A DNA stretch of 28,981 nucleotides, from assembly GCA_023245435.1 (NCBI GenBank), contig JAHFKH010000007.1, forward strand, positions 1 to 28,981, written 5' to 3'. Positions 6,818 to 13,777 of this stretch are shown in pieces. This DNA comes from Candidatus Shapirobacteria bacterium (lineage in GTDB: Bacteria; Patescibacteriota; Microgenomatia; UBA12405). The translations under genes and the position numbers were made by a program. Numbering within the stretch: the stretch's first letter is position 1; every line of letters starts with the position of its first letter. The notes beneath the pieces were generated by a model. That model made no database searches, was not told the origin of the DNA, and saw only the letters and a program-made list of their open reading frames with translations.

Positions 6818-8425
6818 ATGAACATGAAAGCCGTATTATTTTGCCGAGTCAGCAGTAAGGATCAAGAAGAATCGGGATACTCGCTCCCCTCCCAAGAAAA
6901 ATTGTTAACTGATTACTGTATCTCCAAAGGATTTGAAATTGGCAAGGTATTTTCACTCTCGGAATCAGCTGGCGGAAACAAACAAAGGAAACTGTTTTTA
7001 GAAATGCTTGAATATTTACAGAAAAACAAACTCAAAAATTTGATCGTCGAGAAAACTGATCGTTTAACCAGAAATATGCGTGATGCTGTTGCTATCAACA
7101 GCTGGATTGAAAATGACGACGAGAAACAGGTTCATTTCGTCAAAGAAAATTTTATTCTTCATCGAAATTCAAAATCTAACGATAAATTTATTTGGGGTAT
7201 CAAGGTAACTACTGCCCAATATTATTTAGATAACCTAAGTGAAGAAGTTAAGAAAGGTCAAAAAGAAAAAATTCGTCAAGGTTGGCTACCTACCAAAGCT
7301 CCACGTGGTTACAAAACAATCGGAGATAAGGGACATAAAATTCATGTATTCGATGAAAAGACATCCCCACTCATTAAAAGAATGTTTGGAGAATACTCCA
7401 CAGGTAAAACCTCACTTAATCGACTTTGTAACGACGTATATGACTGGGGTTTAAGAAGCCTTAGTGGTGGCAAGATCCAAAAAAGTCGCCTTCATAGGTT
7501 ACTAAAAGATCCATTTTATATTGGAATTAATGTGTGGAACGATCAACAAACAAAAGGTAATCAAGAACCATTAATCGATGTCGAAACATTTGAAAAAGTT
7601 CAAAGATGCTTAAAATCAAAAGGTGCTCCCAAATATTCCAAACATGAATATTTATTTAGAGGACTTTTTAAATGTGCAGAATGTAGTAGATCAATAACTT
7701 GGGAAGAACATAAATGTATCGTATATGGTCACTGCAATCATTATGCCAATTGCTCAAGCAGGAAATGGTCACAAGAAACACTTATTGAAGATGCCATTAC
7801 CGACGAACTAGCATTGTTCAAAATAACCAACCCACGATTAATGGAATGGCTGAGTCGAGCTCTAAAAGAATCAAACAAAAATGAAAGTGAATTTTATATC
7901 GACAGCATTAAACAGTTGGAACGACAAAGGGAGATTCTCAAAAAAAGACTCGACACAATGTACATTGACAAGATAGATGGCAAGATAACCGAAGAATTTT
8001 ATAATCAAAAGTTTAAGGAATTTTCCGCTGAATTAGTTGGTATTGATAAAAACATTTCCAATCACACCACCGCCACTAACTCCAATCAAGACCGACGAGC
8101 AAAACTATATGATATTGCTCAAGGTGGTAAAGAAAGTTATATCGCTTGCGACCCAAATGGTCGACGAGATTTAATCAGAAAAGTATTTTTGAATCTTAAA
8201 TTAGATCACGAAAAAGTAACTTACGATTTACAAGAAGATTATGCAATGCTCAAAGGTCTAGCTCAACAAACCAATAGTTCGAATTTAGGAAAACTGATCG
8301 ATAAAGGAGATGAAATATTCGAACAGTACGATTTAACGGTAGCTTCCAAATATTATGCCACTTCACAGCCTCAGTGTTCCATTGTGCTCCCCCGTGTGGA
8401 TTCGGACCACAAACCATCCGCTTAA
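6818..8425 (+). CDS. Large serine recombinase (integrase type)
   Basis: The 535-aa protein has the three parts of a large serine recombinase. A resolvase catalytic domain (residues 4-145) has CRVSSKDQ with Ser12 as nucleophile and EKTDRLTRN. A recombinase domain spans about 160-265 (PRGYKTIGD...SRLHRLLKDPFYIG). A zinc ribbon (C286, C289, C306, C312) is followed by a long coiled coil near 360-415. Such enzymes integrate and excise mobile elements. The last 12 codons and the stop lie within the antisense of tRNA-Asn, so the C-terminus is encoded by tRNA gene sequence. This suggests that the tRNA 3' half is, or contains, the att site. Confidence 0.93.
   Translation: MNMKAVLFCRVSSKDQEESGYSLPSQEKLLTDYCISKGFEIGKVFSLSESAGGNKQRKLFLEMLEYLQKNKLKNLIVEKTDRLTRNMRDAVAINSWIENDDEKQVHFVKENFILHRNSKSNDKFIWGIKVTTAQYYLDNLSEEVKKGQKEKIRQGWLPTKAPRGYKTIGDKGHKIHVFDEKTSPLIKRMFGEYSTGKTSLNRLCNDVYDWGLRSLSGGKIQKSRLHRLLKDPFYIGINVWNDQQTKGNQEPLIDVETFEKVQRCLKSKGAPKYSKHEYLFRGLFKCAECSRSITWEEHKCIVYGHCNHYANCSSRKWSQETLIEDAITDELALFKITNPRLMEWLSRALKESNKNESEFYIDSIKQLERQREILKKRLDTMYIDKIDGKITEEFYNQKFKEFSAELVGIDKNISNHTTATNSNQDRRAKLYDIAQGGKESYIACDPNGRRDLIRKVFLNLKLDHEKVTYDLQEDYAMLKGLAQQTNSSNLGKLIDKGDEIFEQYDLTVASKYYATSQPQCSIVLPRVDSDHKPSA
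8387..8425. other. Putative attachment site in tRNA-Asn 3' half
   Basis: The recombinase ORF and the 3' half of tRNA-Asn overlap here on opposite strands. Integrated elements often end at a tRNA 3' end and restore the tRNA on insertion. No second copy of this segment is visible between 1 and 8386, so the opposite att site, if present, is left of the window. This is inference from position. Confidence 0.45.
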
Positions 8426-8458
8426 CAGGCGGGCGCTCTACCATTGAGCTACAGGGGA
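8387..8458 (-). tRNA. tRNA-Asn (anticodon GTT)
   Basis: Read on the minus strand, a 7-bp acceptor stem (TCCCCTG with CGGGGGA, one T-G wobble), a D arm with AGCTCAATGGTAGAGC, an anticodon arm with GTT in CTGTTAA, and a T arm with GGTCCGAATCC fit a 72-nt tRNA with discriminator G. CCA is not encoded. The 3' half is overlapped in antisense by the end of the serine recombinase. A TATAAT box at 8535-8540 upstream could drive it, with the heptamer array at 8464-8498 in its leader. Confidence 0.95.
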
Positions 8459-8463
8459 ATAAT

Positions 8464-8498
8464 TTCAATTATCAATTACGAATTTCAAATTACGAATT
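8464..8498 (-). repeat. Heptamer repeat array, intergenic copy
   Basis: On the minus strand five heptamers follow each other: AATTCGT, AATTTGA, AATTCGT, AATTGAT, AATTGAA. They match the AAYTCGT/AAYTNNN pattern of five arrays inside genes further right. This copy lies 6 bp upstream of the tRNA-Asn 5' end, so it is transcribed in the tRNA leader if the promoter at 8535-8540 is used. Confidence 0.7.
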
Positions 8499-8534
8499 GA
8501 AAACTTAATATGTAAAAGTGCGAGAACAAATGTG

Positions 8535-8540
8535 ATTATA
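8535..8540 (-). promoter_or_regulatory. Candidate -10 box for tRNA-Asn
   Basis: TATAAT on the minus strand, about 77 nt upstream of the tRNA 5' end. No strong -35 box is seen. The region 8499-8584 otherwise holds nothing I can assign. Confidence 0.4.
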
Positions 8541-8584
8541 AGGCAAATTATAGTTAAAAACCACAGTTTGCAAGGTAAAGCTTT

Positions 8585-8809
8585 TTATCCCTGTCCATAA
8601 ACGTCAATATCTACTGTTCTTGTTGAATGATGTGTTGGCATTTGTGAAACATGAGGTGGCTGTCTAGTTACTTCATAACCTAAATCCCTCCAAGCTTCCG
8701 CACAATGTTGACACCCTTCACGGACAATTGGCGTCTGATTATCTTCACTAATTAAATAGGTACTAATTTCAATATCTAATCCACTATGTATTTCACAAAT
8801 ATCACCCAC
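8585..8809 (-). CDS. Small Cys/His protein of unknown function
   Basis: A roughly 74-aa ORF with GTG codons at 8812 and 8809. An extended -10 (TGGTAAAAT, with the -10 hexamer at 8815-8820) lies 5 nt before the second GTG, which supports 8809 as the start of a leaderless message. The protein has CEIH near the N-terminus and CQHCAEAW in the middle, a plausible metal-binding pair, and an acidic tail. No family is recognised. It belongs to a group of small Cys-containing ORFs between the tRNA and topA. Confidence 0.5.
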   Translation of the reverse strand: MGDICEIHSGLDIEISTYLISEDNQTPIVREGCQHCAEAWRDLGYEVTRQPPHVSQMPTHHSTRTVDIDVYGQG

Positions 8810-8846
8810 CACCTATTTTACCACTAAATTAAAATCTAGAATTATC

Positions 8847-9185
8847 TCACATAATCGAAACCAATCTAGCCCCTCTTTTTTCAAAAACCGAGTAACAATT
8901 TGGACATATATCTCTAACCGGAAAACCAGTAATTCTTGCCTTAATTTCCTGTAATTCAATCCGAAATTTATACACATCAGCGGTTTCAAGTCCACACTCC
9001 TGACAAAAACTCACCCTTTGGCTATCATCAAATCCAAAATTATCTTCTACCTCAGCTTTTTTTCTTGCCTCAACTTTTTTTTCGTGGTTCTTACCCTGTT
9101 TAATTTCTACAAATAATTCTATAGTTTCACCTATTCTTTTTATAACTATACCCCATAGTAACCCACCACACCCTAAAATACACAG
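8847..9185 (-). CDS. Zinc-ribbon membrane ORF without canonical start
   Basis: From 9191 to the TGA at 8847-8849 one minus-strand frame is open for about 114 codons. It reads as a plausible protein: a hydrophobic N-terminal segment (LSLCILGCGGLLWGIVIK), a charged linker with KKVEARKKAEVED, then FCQECG and ICPNCY about 30 residues apart, a two-CxxC zinc ribbon. No ATG, GTG or TTG precedes the hydrophobic part. A CTG at 9183-9185 lies 6 nt after a TAATAA hexamer, the usual -10-to-start distance here, and is the proposed start. It could instead be a decayed gene, or begin at the internal GTG just before FCQEC. Confidence 0.45.
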   Translation of the reverse strand: MCILGCGGLLWGIVIKRIGETIELFVEIKQGKNHEKKVEARKKAEVEDNFGFDDSQRVSFCQECGLETADVYKFRIELQEIKARITGFPVRDICPNCYSVFEKRGARLVSIM

Positions 9186-9215
9186 AGATAATTATTAGAA
9201 TATCAATAAAATAAA

Positions 9216-9434
9216 TTATTTCTTTCTAATACACGAATTTACATTCATTTTACGAGGAGTAGGAGCTGCAACTTCAGTTGGTTTTAATTGCTGAGAACCT
9301 AAACCAGGACCTTCTACAGAAAAACGATATTCTCCAGTTAAAACACAAGTCTGAGCAAAAGGACGAGAACCTATCAAACATGAATTTTCACCTGGTTTTC
9401 CTTTATTCTCACAACCATTACAAACATTTGTCAT
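9216..9434 (-). CDS. Small Cys-rich protein
   Basis: A 72-aa ORF. The N-terminal half holds CNGCENKGKPGENSCLIGSR and a fourth Cys in FAQTC, followed by a Gly/Pro-rich part and a basic tail with one more Cys. The spacing suggests a metal-binding or disulfide knot, but no family is recognised. It starts at an ATG preceded by TAAAAT within a few nucleotides and lies divergent to the rightward genes beginning at 9642. Confidence 0.5.
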   Translation of the reverse strand: MTNVCNGCENKGKPGENSCLIGSRPFAQTCVLTGEYRFSVEGPGLGSQQLKPTEVAAPTPRKMNVNSCIRKK

Positions 9435-9579
9435 ATTATTTTAATTTAATAAATATTATTCTTATCCTTGCGGACAATTGACGTTAATATAGCACACATT
9501 TATTAATATTCAAGTAGATACAATACGCAATTGATACATATTGATAGTAAATTTAAACAAATTATCTTTAATTTACCCC

Positions 9580-9608
9580 TTGACAGTAATATAGGATAGT
9601 CCTATATT
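9580..9608 (+). promoter_or_regulatory. Strong promoter with built-in palindromic operator
   Basis: TTGACA (9580-9585), a 17-nt spacer and TATATT (9603-9608) form a near-consensus sigma-70 promoter. A perfect palindrome, ATATAGGATAGTCCTATAT (9589-9607), fills the spacer and the -10. A dimeric repressor bound there would block transcription of the ORF at 9642. The cognate regulator is not identified. Confidence 0.7.
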
Positions 9609-9641
9609 TATATTAGATAAGCATTATTTATTTAAACAAAA

Positions 9642-9761
9642 ATGTCAAAAACTATAGGACAAGAAGCAAAATTTAAATCTAATTTTGATTACTTCTATAC
9701 CCTACCCATTGACCTTCAAGCAGTAATCTGCACCAAAGTTACTAAAAAATTATTAGTTTAA
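9642..9761 (+). CDS. 39-aa ORF behind a strong promoter
   Basis: ATG at 9642 gives 39 codons (MSKTIGQEAKFKSNFDYFYT..., ending in TKKLLV). It lies about 27 nt after the predicted transcription start of the TTGACA/TATATT promoter at 9580-9608, so it is the first ORF of that transcript. The protein is basic, with one Cys, and matches nothing I know. The strong operator-bearing promoter is the main argument that this is a real gene; a leader peptide is another possibility. Confidence 0.4.
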   Translation: MSKTIGQEAKFKSNFDYFYTLPIDLQAVICTKVTKKLLV

Positions 9762-9777
9762 TTAACCTATAAAACAT

Positions 9778-9897
9778 ATGACAGAAAGATATTTCCAAGT
9801 AAATTTAAACGGCAGAACAGAATCACTTAAAGATCCAAAAGTATCTCAAGAGTATTTCAAAATAACTCAATATAAACTACCTAAAACAAGGGTATAA
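9778..9897 (+). CDS. Second 39-aa ORF of the same transcript
   Basis: ATG at 9778, 16 bp after the previous stop, gives 39 residues beginning MTERYFQVNLNGRTESLKDP and ending in YKLPKTRV. It is basic, without Cys or membrane segments. No family is recognised. It probably shares the promoter at 9580-9608 with the preceding ORF and ends 9 bp before the -35 box of the next gene. Low coding length makes the call tentative. Confidence 0.4.
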   Translation: MTERYFQVNLNGRTESLKDPKVSQEYFKITQYKLPKTRV

Positions 9898-9905
9898 ATA
9901 TAATA

Positions 9906-9934
9906 TTGACAATCTTATAATATACATATACAAT
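9906..9934 (+). promoter_or_regulatory. Leaderless promoter of the 112-aa gene
   Basis: TTGACA (9906-9911), a 17-nt spacer and TACAAT (9929-9934) lie 7 nt before the ATG at 9942, placing transcription start at or next to the start codon. The 12-mer ATACAATACGCA (9928-9939) also occurs at 9518-9529, suggesting duplication of promoter sequence in this divergent region. Confidence 0.7.
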
Positions 9935-9941
9935 ACGCACT

Positions 9942-10280
9942 ATGTCACTAACAGCACTAACTGAAAGATTTAAACAATTACCTCCACCAAAAAAAGGCCG
10001 AACTTTTAGCGTAGTTGGGGATGGTAGTCATGTAGTCGACCCTAGTTCAACAAGTGCACAAATTGTCGCATACAATGAACAAAATGATCAATATTCACAA
10101 ACAGCACCTACATTAGCGGAAGAGTCTATGGGTAGCGCTGCAGGCATCACTGCAAATGTTATGCAAAGAGTAGTTGGTAAAGGTGGAGTGAAATTATTAC
10201 ACACAAGCGGTAATAATGAAGTTAGATTCACTGAAGAACAAGCTGAATATAAACTAAATCAGGATAGAAAACAACGATAA
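9942..10280 (+). CDS. Unknown 112-aa soluble protein
   Basis: The 112-aa protein has no Cys, signal or membrane segment and is rich in Gln, Ser and Thr. The middle reads like alternating small-residue helices (ESMGSAAGITANVMQRVVGK). The C-terminus is charged. I do not recognise it. It has one of the best promoters in the window (TTGACA-17-TACAAT) with the ATG at the expected +1, so the start is well supported. It ends exactly at the base before the topA stop codon on the other strand, so the two genes converge without a spacer. Confidence 0.6.
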   Translation: MSLTALTERFKQLPPPKKGRTFSVVGDGSHVVDPSSTSAQIVAYNEQNDQYSQTAPTLAEESMGSAAGITANVMQRVVGKGGVKLLHTSGNNEVRFTEEQAEYKLNQDRKQR

Positions 10281-12272
10281 TCACGGTTTTTTCCAGGCTG
10301 CCCATTTGCAATCAGGATACTTGCTACATCCAAAAAACTTTTTACCTTTTGATGTCTTTTTTACCACTCCCGGGTTACCGCATAAAGGACAATTAAAACC
10401 AGCTAATTCCTTGTACGTTCGGGTAAATTTACAATCCGGAAACCGATCACACGACACAAATTTCCCAAACTTCCCTTCTCGAATCACCAACTCCCCCACT
10501 TTACACTCGGGACATTTTTCCCCGGTCGACTCAGTAGCAACTTTGACCCTTTCTGCCGTTTTTTCCACATTTTTCACTTCTTTTTCAAATTTATCCCAAA
10601 AATCATGCATCATTTTTTTCCAATCTAATTTTCCTAACGCCACTTTATCCAAACTCTCTTCCATTTCCGCTGTAAAAGGCAACGACAAAATATCGTTAAA
10701 GTTTTTTGATAAAAATTCGTTAGTGGCTTTACCTAAGGCCGTAGGAAGCAATTTTCCTTCATCCCGAGTCACATATTGCCTAACTATAATAGTACTGATA
10801 ATTGGCGCGTATGTTGAGGGCCGGCCAATCCCTTGTCTTTCCAAGCTAGCGACAAGCGAGGCATCAGTATAACGAGGTGGCGGATTGGTGGACACTTCTT
10901 CATATTTAACCTGTTTTGCTTTTAATTTATCACCTACTTTTAATTCTGGTAATAATTGATCTTCATGTTTGTCGCCCGATATTTTTAAAAATCCATCAAA
11001 ATTAACTTTTACTCCAATCGATTTAAATTCACCCGTTCCATTTTTTAAAATTACTGTCGTATTACTTAATTTTGCCGCTTTGGCTTGAGTCGCCACTGCT
11101 CGGCGCCAAATCATTTCATATAATTTATTTTCTTTGGCATCACCTTCGACCGTCAACAAATTTACTTTAGTAGGACGAATGGCTTCGTGAGCCTCTTGGG
11201 CATTTTTGGAATTATTTTTATACACCCGAGGAGCATCGGCCACATAATTTTGCCCATATTTTTCGCCAATATATTTTCTAAATTCTTCGATTGCCTTGGC
11301 CGAAAGATTGACGCTATCAGTTCGGTGATAAGTAATCAAACCTTGTTCGTATAGTCGTTGGGCCAAACTCATAGTTTGTTTTCCCGACCAGCCAAAACGA
11401 CGCGCCGCCATTTGTTGTAACTTTGAGGTAGTAAAGGCTGGCAATGGTGTTTTACCAATTTCTCGCGATTCTACCGCGGTCACATCAAATTCTCTTTGTA
11501 ATTGAGATACAAATTCTTTTGCCTGGTTTTCCAATGAAAATAATGACTTTGAAAAAGAATATTCGCCATCAAATAATTTAACTTTAGAAGAAATAATAAA
11601 TTGCTTGCCCTCAACTTTAAAAAGGTCAGCCACAAAACCAAAATCAGCCATTACTTTAAAATAATTTTCTTTGACAAACTTTTCTATCTCAGTTTCACGT
11701 TCCACAATTAAACGAACTGCCACCGACTGTACCCGACCAGCTGATAATCCGCGTCGAACTTTTCGCCATAAAATAGGAGATAACGAATAACCCACCAACC
11801 GATCCAACACCCGTCTCCCCTGCTGGGCATTGACCAAATTTATATCAATTTCACCCGCTTTTTCAATTGCTTCCTCAATCGCCTCTTTGGTAATTTCATG
11901 AAACGAAATCCTTTTTATTTCTTTTTGTTTTAAGTTTTGAGTTTTGAGTTTTGAGTTTTGTCCATTTGTTAATAGCCATTTTACATGCCACGAAATAGCT
12001 TCTCCTTCTCGATCAGGATCTGAAGCTAAATAAATTTTATCAGCTTTGGCGGAAAGTGAGGTTAATTGTGCCACAATATCCTTTTTTTTAGGATCAATTA
12101 CATAATCAATTTCAAAATCATTTTTGGGATCAACTCCCATTTTACTTTTTGGCAAATCCCGAAAATGACCAACGGTGGCCACCACTTCAAAACTATCTTT
12201 TAAATACTTACCAATTGTGCGGGCCTTAGTTGGTGACTCGACCACCATTAATGCTTTTTTCATATTAGCCAT
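10281..12272 (-). CDS. topA: DNA topoisomerase I
   Basis: Relaxes negatively supercoiled DNA through a transient 5'-phosphotyrosine break. The 663-aa protein has the TOPRIM domain at the N-terminus (VESPTKA with Glu12; DPDREGEA with Asp85 and Asp87) and the catalytic GLITYHRTDS with Tyr315. Two C-terminal four-Cys zinc fingers end in FPDCKF and YPDCKW. The ATG at 12272 (residue 7 of the longest frame) is preferred: an extended TATTAT -10 lies 8 nt upstream and homology begins there. Residues about 105-114 (QNSKLKTQN) come from a 4-copy heptamer repeat inserted after the TOPRIM core and look foreign to the family. The gene converges without a spacer with the 112-aa gene. Confidence 0.97.
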   Translation of the reverse strand: MANMKKALMVVESPTKARTIGKYLKDSFEVVATVGHFRDLPKSKMGVDPKNDFEIDYVIDPKKKDIVAQLTSLSAKADKIYLASDPDREGEAISWHVKWLLTNGQNSKLKTQNLKQKEIKRISFHEITKEAIEEAIEKAGEIDINLVNAQQGRRVLDRLVGYSLSPILWRKVRRGLSAGRVQSVAVRLIVERETEIEKFVKENYFKVMADFGFVADLFKVEGKQFIISSKVKLFDGEYSFSKSLFSLENQAKEFVSQLQREFDVTAVESREIGKTPLPAFTTSKLQQMAARRFGWSGKQTMSLAQRLYEQGLITYHRTDSVNLSAKAIEEFRKYIGEKYGQNYVADAPRVYKNNSKNAQEAHEAIRPTKVNLLTVEGDAKENKLYEMIWRRAVATQAKAAKLSNTTVILKNGTGEFKSIGVKVNFDGFLKISGDKHEDQLLPELKVGDKLKAKQVKYEEVSTNPPPRYTDASLVASLERQGIGRPSTYAPIISTIIVRQYVTRDEGKLLPTALGKATNEFLSKNFNDILSLPFTAEMEESLDKVALGKLDWKKMMHDFWDKFEKEVKNVEKTAERVKVATESTGEKCPECKVGELVIREGKFGKFVSCDRFPDCKFTRTYKELAGFNCPLCGNPGVVKKTSKGKKFFGCSKYPDCKWAAWKKP
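11933..11960 (-). repeat. Heptamer repeat array inside topA
   Basis: Four perfect tandem copies of CAAAACT on the coding strand (equivalent phase AACTCAA), followed by a degenerate copy. They encode NSKLKTQN-type residues in TopA. The unit is related to AACTCGT, found inside four other genes. In this reading direction the repeat has no stop in any frame. Confidence 0.75.
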
Positions 12273-12312
12273 TGTCGACCATAATAACACATCATGTCAA
12301 GCTTCTATCTTT

Positions 12313-12588
12313 TTATAGTGTATTAGTTTTTATTTTTTCCATCATCCAGCAACGAACCATAGTTGATAAACTAAGACCCATATCATCGGCCATATTTTGT
12401 AATTTTCGTTTAATTGGTTTTTGTATTCTTACTATTACAATATCTTCTTTTGGAATTTTTAAATTAAATTTAACTTTTACAGGTTTCATTTCATCTAAAA
12501 ATTCAGTAACATCATGAGTATCCCAAAAATTAGCTTCTTCTTCATAATTTTTAAAATCAGGTATCTTACTTTTTGTTATTTTTTTCAT
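12313..12588 (-). CDS. brnA: BrnA-type antitoxin
   Basis: The 91-aa protein has the BrnA/CopG-like layout: an N-terminal EEEANFWDTHDVTEFLDE motif typical of this antitoxin group, then a ribbon-helix-helix region (VIVRIQKPIKRKLQNMADDMGLSLSTMVRCWM). It should bind and neutralise the toxin encoded just upstream and repress their common promoter through the RHH domain. Its start lies 23 nt inside the toxin gene, so the two are translationally coupled in the usual toxin-first BrnT-BrnA order. The symbol is by family resemblance only. Confidence 0.8.
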   Translation of the reverse strand: MKKITKSKIPDFKNYEEEANFWDTHDVTEFLDEMKPVKVKFNLKIPKEDIVIVRIQKPIKRKLQNMADDMGLSLSTMVRCWMMEKIKTNTL

Positions 12589-12844
12589 TTATTATTCTCC
12601 TTTCTACCCTACTCGTATCACGAGCGGTAACTAAATAATAATTATCTTTACCTTTTTTATCTAAAATAAAAGTAATTAAACGTTTATTTTTTGTTTTACC
12701 AATCACAACTAATCTTCCAAGGTTACCTTCTAATATTGACTTAACCTTTTGACTGGCTTCAACAATTTCTAACTGAGTTACATTATGTTTTTGAATATGA
12801 TTTAGGTTAAATTCATCCCAAATCAACTCATTTATAACAATCAT
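12566..12844 (-). CDS. brnT: BrnT-type toxin
   Basis: The 92-aa product (starting MIVINELIWDEF) carries the BrnT-family signature: WDEFNLNHIQKHNVT at the N-terminus, a central RLVVIGKTKNKRLITFIL strand pair and the C-terminal SRVERRI. BrnT-family toxins are RelE-like ribonucleases that inhibit translation. The internal ATG at 12844 is chosen over the longer frame because TATACT (12851-12856) lies 6 nt upstream and the family begins there. A perfect 21-bp palindrome covers the -35 region. The ORF overlaps the antitoxin by 23 nt. Confidence 0.8.
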   Translation of the reverse strand: MIVINELIWDEFNLNHIQKHNVTQLEIVEASQKVKSILEGNLGRLVVIGKTKNKRLITFILDKKGKDNYYLVTARDTSRVERRIINEKNNKK

Positions 12845-12865
12845 GAATTCAGTATACAAAATATA

Positions 12866-12886
12866 TTGTATTACAATGTAATACAA
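12866..12886. promoter_or_regulatory. Palindromic operator of the toxin-antitoxin pair
   Basis: TTGTATTAC and GTAATACAA form perfect 9-bp arms around AAT. The site covers the -35 region of the brnT promoter (its -10, TATACT, is at 12851-12856) and is the likely binding site for the RHH antitoxin. It also overlaps the last codons and stop of the DprA-like gene. Confidence 0.7.
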
Positions 12887-13263
12887 AAGTCAATCACCGG
12901 TATCGCCCCTTGAGATATTAGCCAATTACAGGCATAAGAGTTGGGGTCATTTATTCGCCCCGGCACACAATATACTAATTTATTTTTTTCTACAAAATTA
13001 GAAGCTAAAAGCAAAGTTCCACTATTTTTTCCTCCCTCAATTATTACCAAAATATCAGCATAATTTGCCACATCATTATTTATTTTCTCAAAATCCTCCC
13101 CACTAAATACTTTACATTTATATTTCATAATCTCTTTGTTACAACCAAATACATTTATAGTTACAATTTCAGCTTTATTATTTAAATTATTCATCAACAT
13201 TTCAATTATTTCTTTTCCATACCGACTCATGTTTCTTGACCCCACTATTGCTATTTTTCTCAC
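12871..13263 (-). CDS. Short DprA/Smf-like Rossmann protein
   Basis: At 130 aa it is under half of a normal DprA. The N-terminal IAIVGSRNMSRYGKEII and the C-terminal ILVIIEGGKNSGTLLLA, VYCVPGRINDPNSYACNWLISQGA match the DprA Rossmann fold closely. The middle, including the SGxARGID motif that helps bind single-stranded DNA, is missing or replaced by NVFGCNKEI. It may be a minimal DNA-processing protein or a derived nucleotide-binding relative. It starts at GTG 13263, 6 nt from a TATTAT box, opposite the small gene at 13284, and its 3' end overlaps the brnT operator. Confidence 0.7.
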   Translation of the reverse strand: MRKIAIVGSRNMSRYGKEIIEMLMNNLNNKAEIVTINVFGCNKEIMKYKCKVFSGEDFEKINNDVANYADILVIIEGGKNSGTLLLASNFVEKNKLVYCVPGRINDPNSYACNWLISQGAIPVIDFCITL

Positions 13264-13283
13264 AATGTAATAATATCAGCCAA
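13264..13283. promoter_or_regulatory. Compact bidirectional leaderless promoter
   Basis: Only 20 bp separate the divergent start codons. TATTAT on minus (13270-13275) lies 6 nt from the dprA-like GTG, and TAATAT on plus (13271-13276) lies 7 nt from the ATG at 13284. The two -10 boxes overlap almost fully. Confidence 0.6.
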
Positions 13284-13511
13284 ATGGCAAGAACTGTAAC
13301 AATCGAGCGTAAATGTATAAATTGTGGTCAACCACTCACAAGAGAAAAATTAAAATTATCTCGACCATTTTTTGCTTTTCTTTCACTAGACAGTTACGAA
13401 TATAATATTACCGTAGCCAGTATACAAGATTTAGAAACACGAAAAAAACCATGTATACCTGGTTTTAGACACACTTTTGACAGACAAGACTATTTAAGCA
13501 TCGATTTTTAA
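13284..13511 (+). CDS. Small CxxC protein, first of three
   Basis: The 75-aa protein begins MARTVTIERKCINCGQPLTR, with a CxxC knuckle, and ends with KPCIPGFRH near residue 60, a possible third and fourth zinc ligand. The ATG at 13284 is preferred over the longer frame because of the TAATAT box 7 nt upstream and because the longer N-terminus would run into the dprA-like gene. It is followed by two genes of similar size with CxxC and a late Cys/His, so the three may be distant relatives. The function is unknown. Confidence 0.55.
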   Translation: MARTVTIERKCINCGQPLTREKLKLSRPFFAFLSLDSYEYNITVASIQDLETRKKPCIPGFRHTFDRQDYLSIDF

Positions 13512-13533
13512 ATAGTGATATAATCCGCTTAAT

Positions 13534-13764
13534 ATGGAAAATATAACGCCACCCGGCTTAATAGTTTGTAGGTTGTGTGGACGGGATCTTGCTTCAAATA
13601 ATGTAAAAGTTGTTGGTTATACCCCAATATTCAATAACTTTCCAGAATATGGAAATACAACAATTGTTGTAGCTGATGGTACCCAAACAATACTCCCCGA
13701 AACTCGATGTACCAGTCCAAAAAGTATAAATGGTCAACACGAACCTTCAAATATAACATTTTAA
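13534..13764 (+). CDS. Small CxxC protein with CxSPxxINGxH motif
   Basis: The 76-aa protein has CRLCG at residues 12-16 and a C-terminal CTSPKSINGQH. The next gene shares the same two features, so this is a tandem paralogous pair. The Cys3His arrangement suggests one zinc site per protein. TATAAT at 13519-13524 lies 9 nt before the ATG, giving at most a 2-3 nt leader. No known family is recognised. Its position, between core genes and outside the element, suggests a lineage-specific host family. Confidence 0.6.
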   Translation: MENITPPGLIVCRLCGRDLASNNVKVVGYTPIFNNFPEYGNTTIVVADGTQTILPETRCTSPKSINGQHEPSNITF

Positions 13765-13777
13765 TTTCTATTTAACG

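Noticed and set aside
1..8386. Second copy of the tRNA-Asn 3' segment as left att site
   Set aside because: I searched for GTGGTCC and GGACCAC contexts by eye and found none that continue into tRNA sequence; the element's other end is probably outside the window.
8250..8468. Minus-strand ORF of 72 aa across the recombinase end
   Set aside because: It is a reading of the tRNA-Asn gene and recombinase antisense; the CSSMVERPPVKR-type peptide is a common false translation of tRNA genes.
8464..8498. CRISPR array or spacer structure in the repeat arrays
   Set aside because: Units are 7 nt with no unique spacers and no cas genes; nothing CRISPR-like was seen elsewhere in the window.
8813..8995. 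Minus-strand ORF of 60 aa with an ATG start
   Set aside because: The overlapping frame 8847-9185 carries paired CxxC motifs and a membrane segment and is the better coding frame despite lacking a normal start.
10306..10872. Plus-strand ORF of 188 aa opposite topA
   Set aside because: It is the shadow of the strongly conserved topA zinc-finger region and has no promoter or domain of its own.
12287..12300. TTGACA at 12295-12300 (minus) as the -35 of topA
   Set aside because: It is only 8 nt from the TATTAT -10; the spacing is far too short for a -35/-10 pair.
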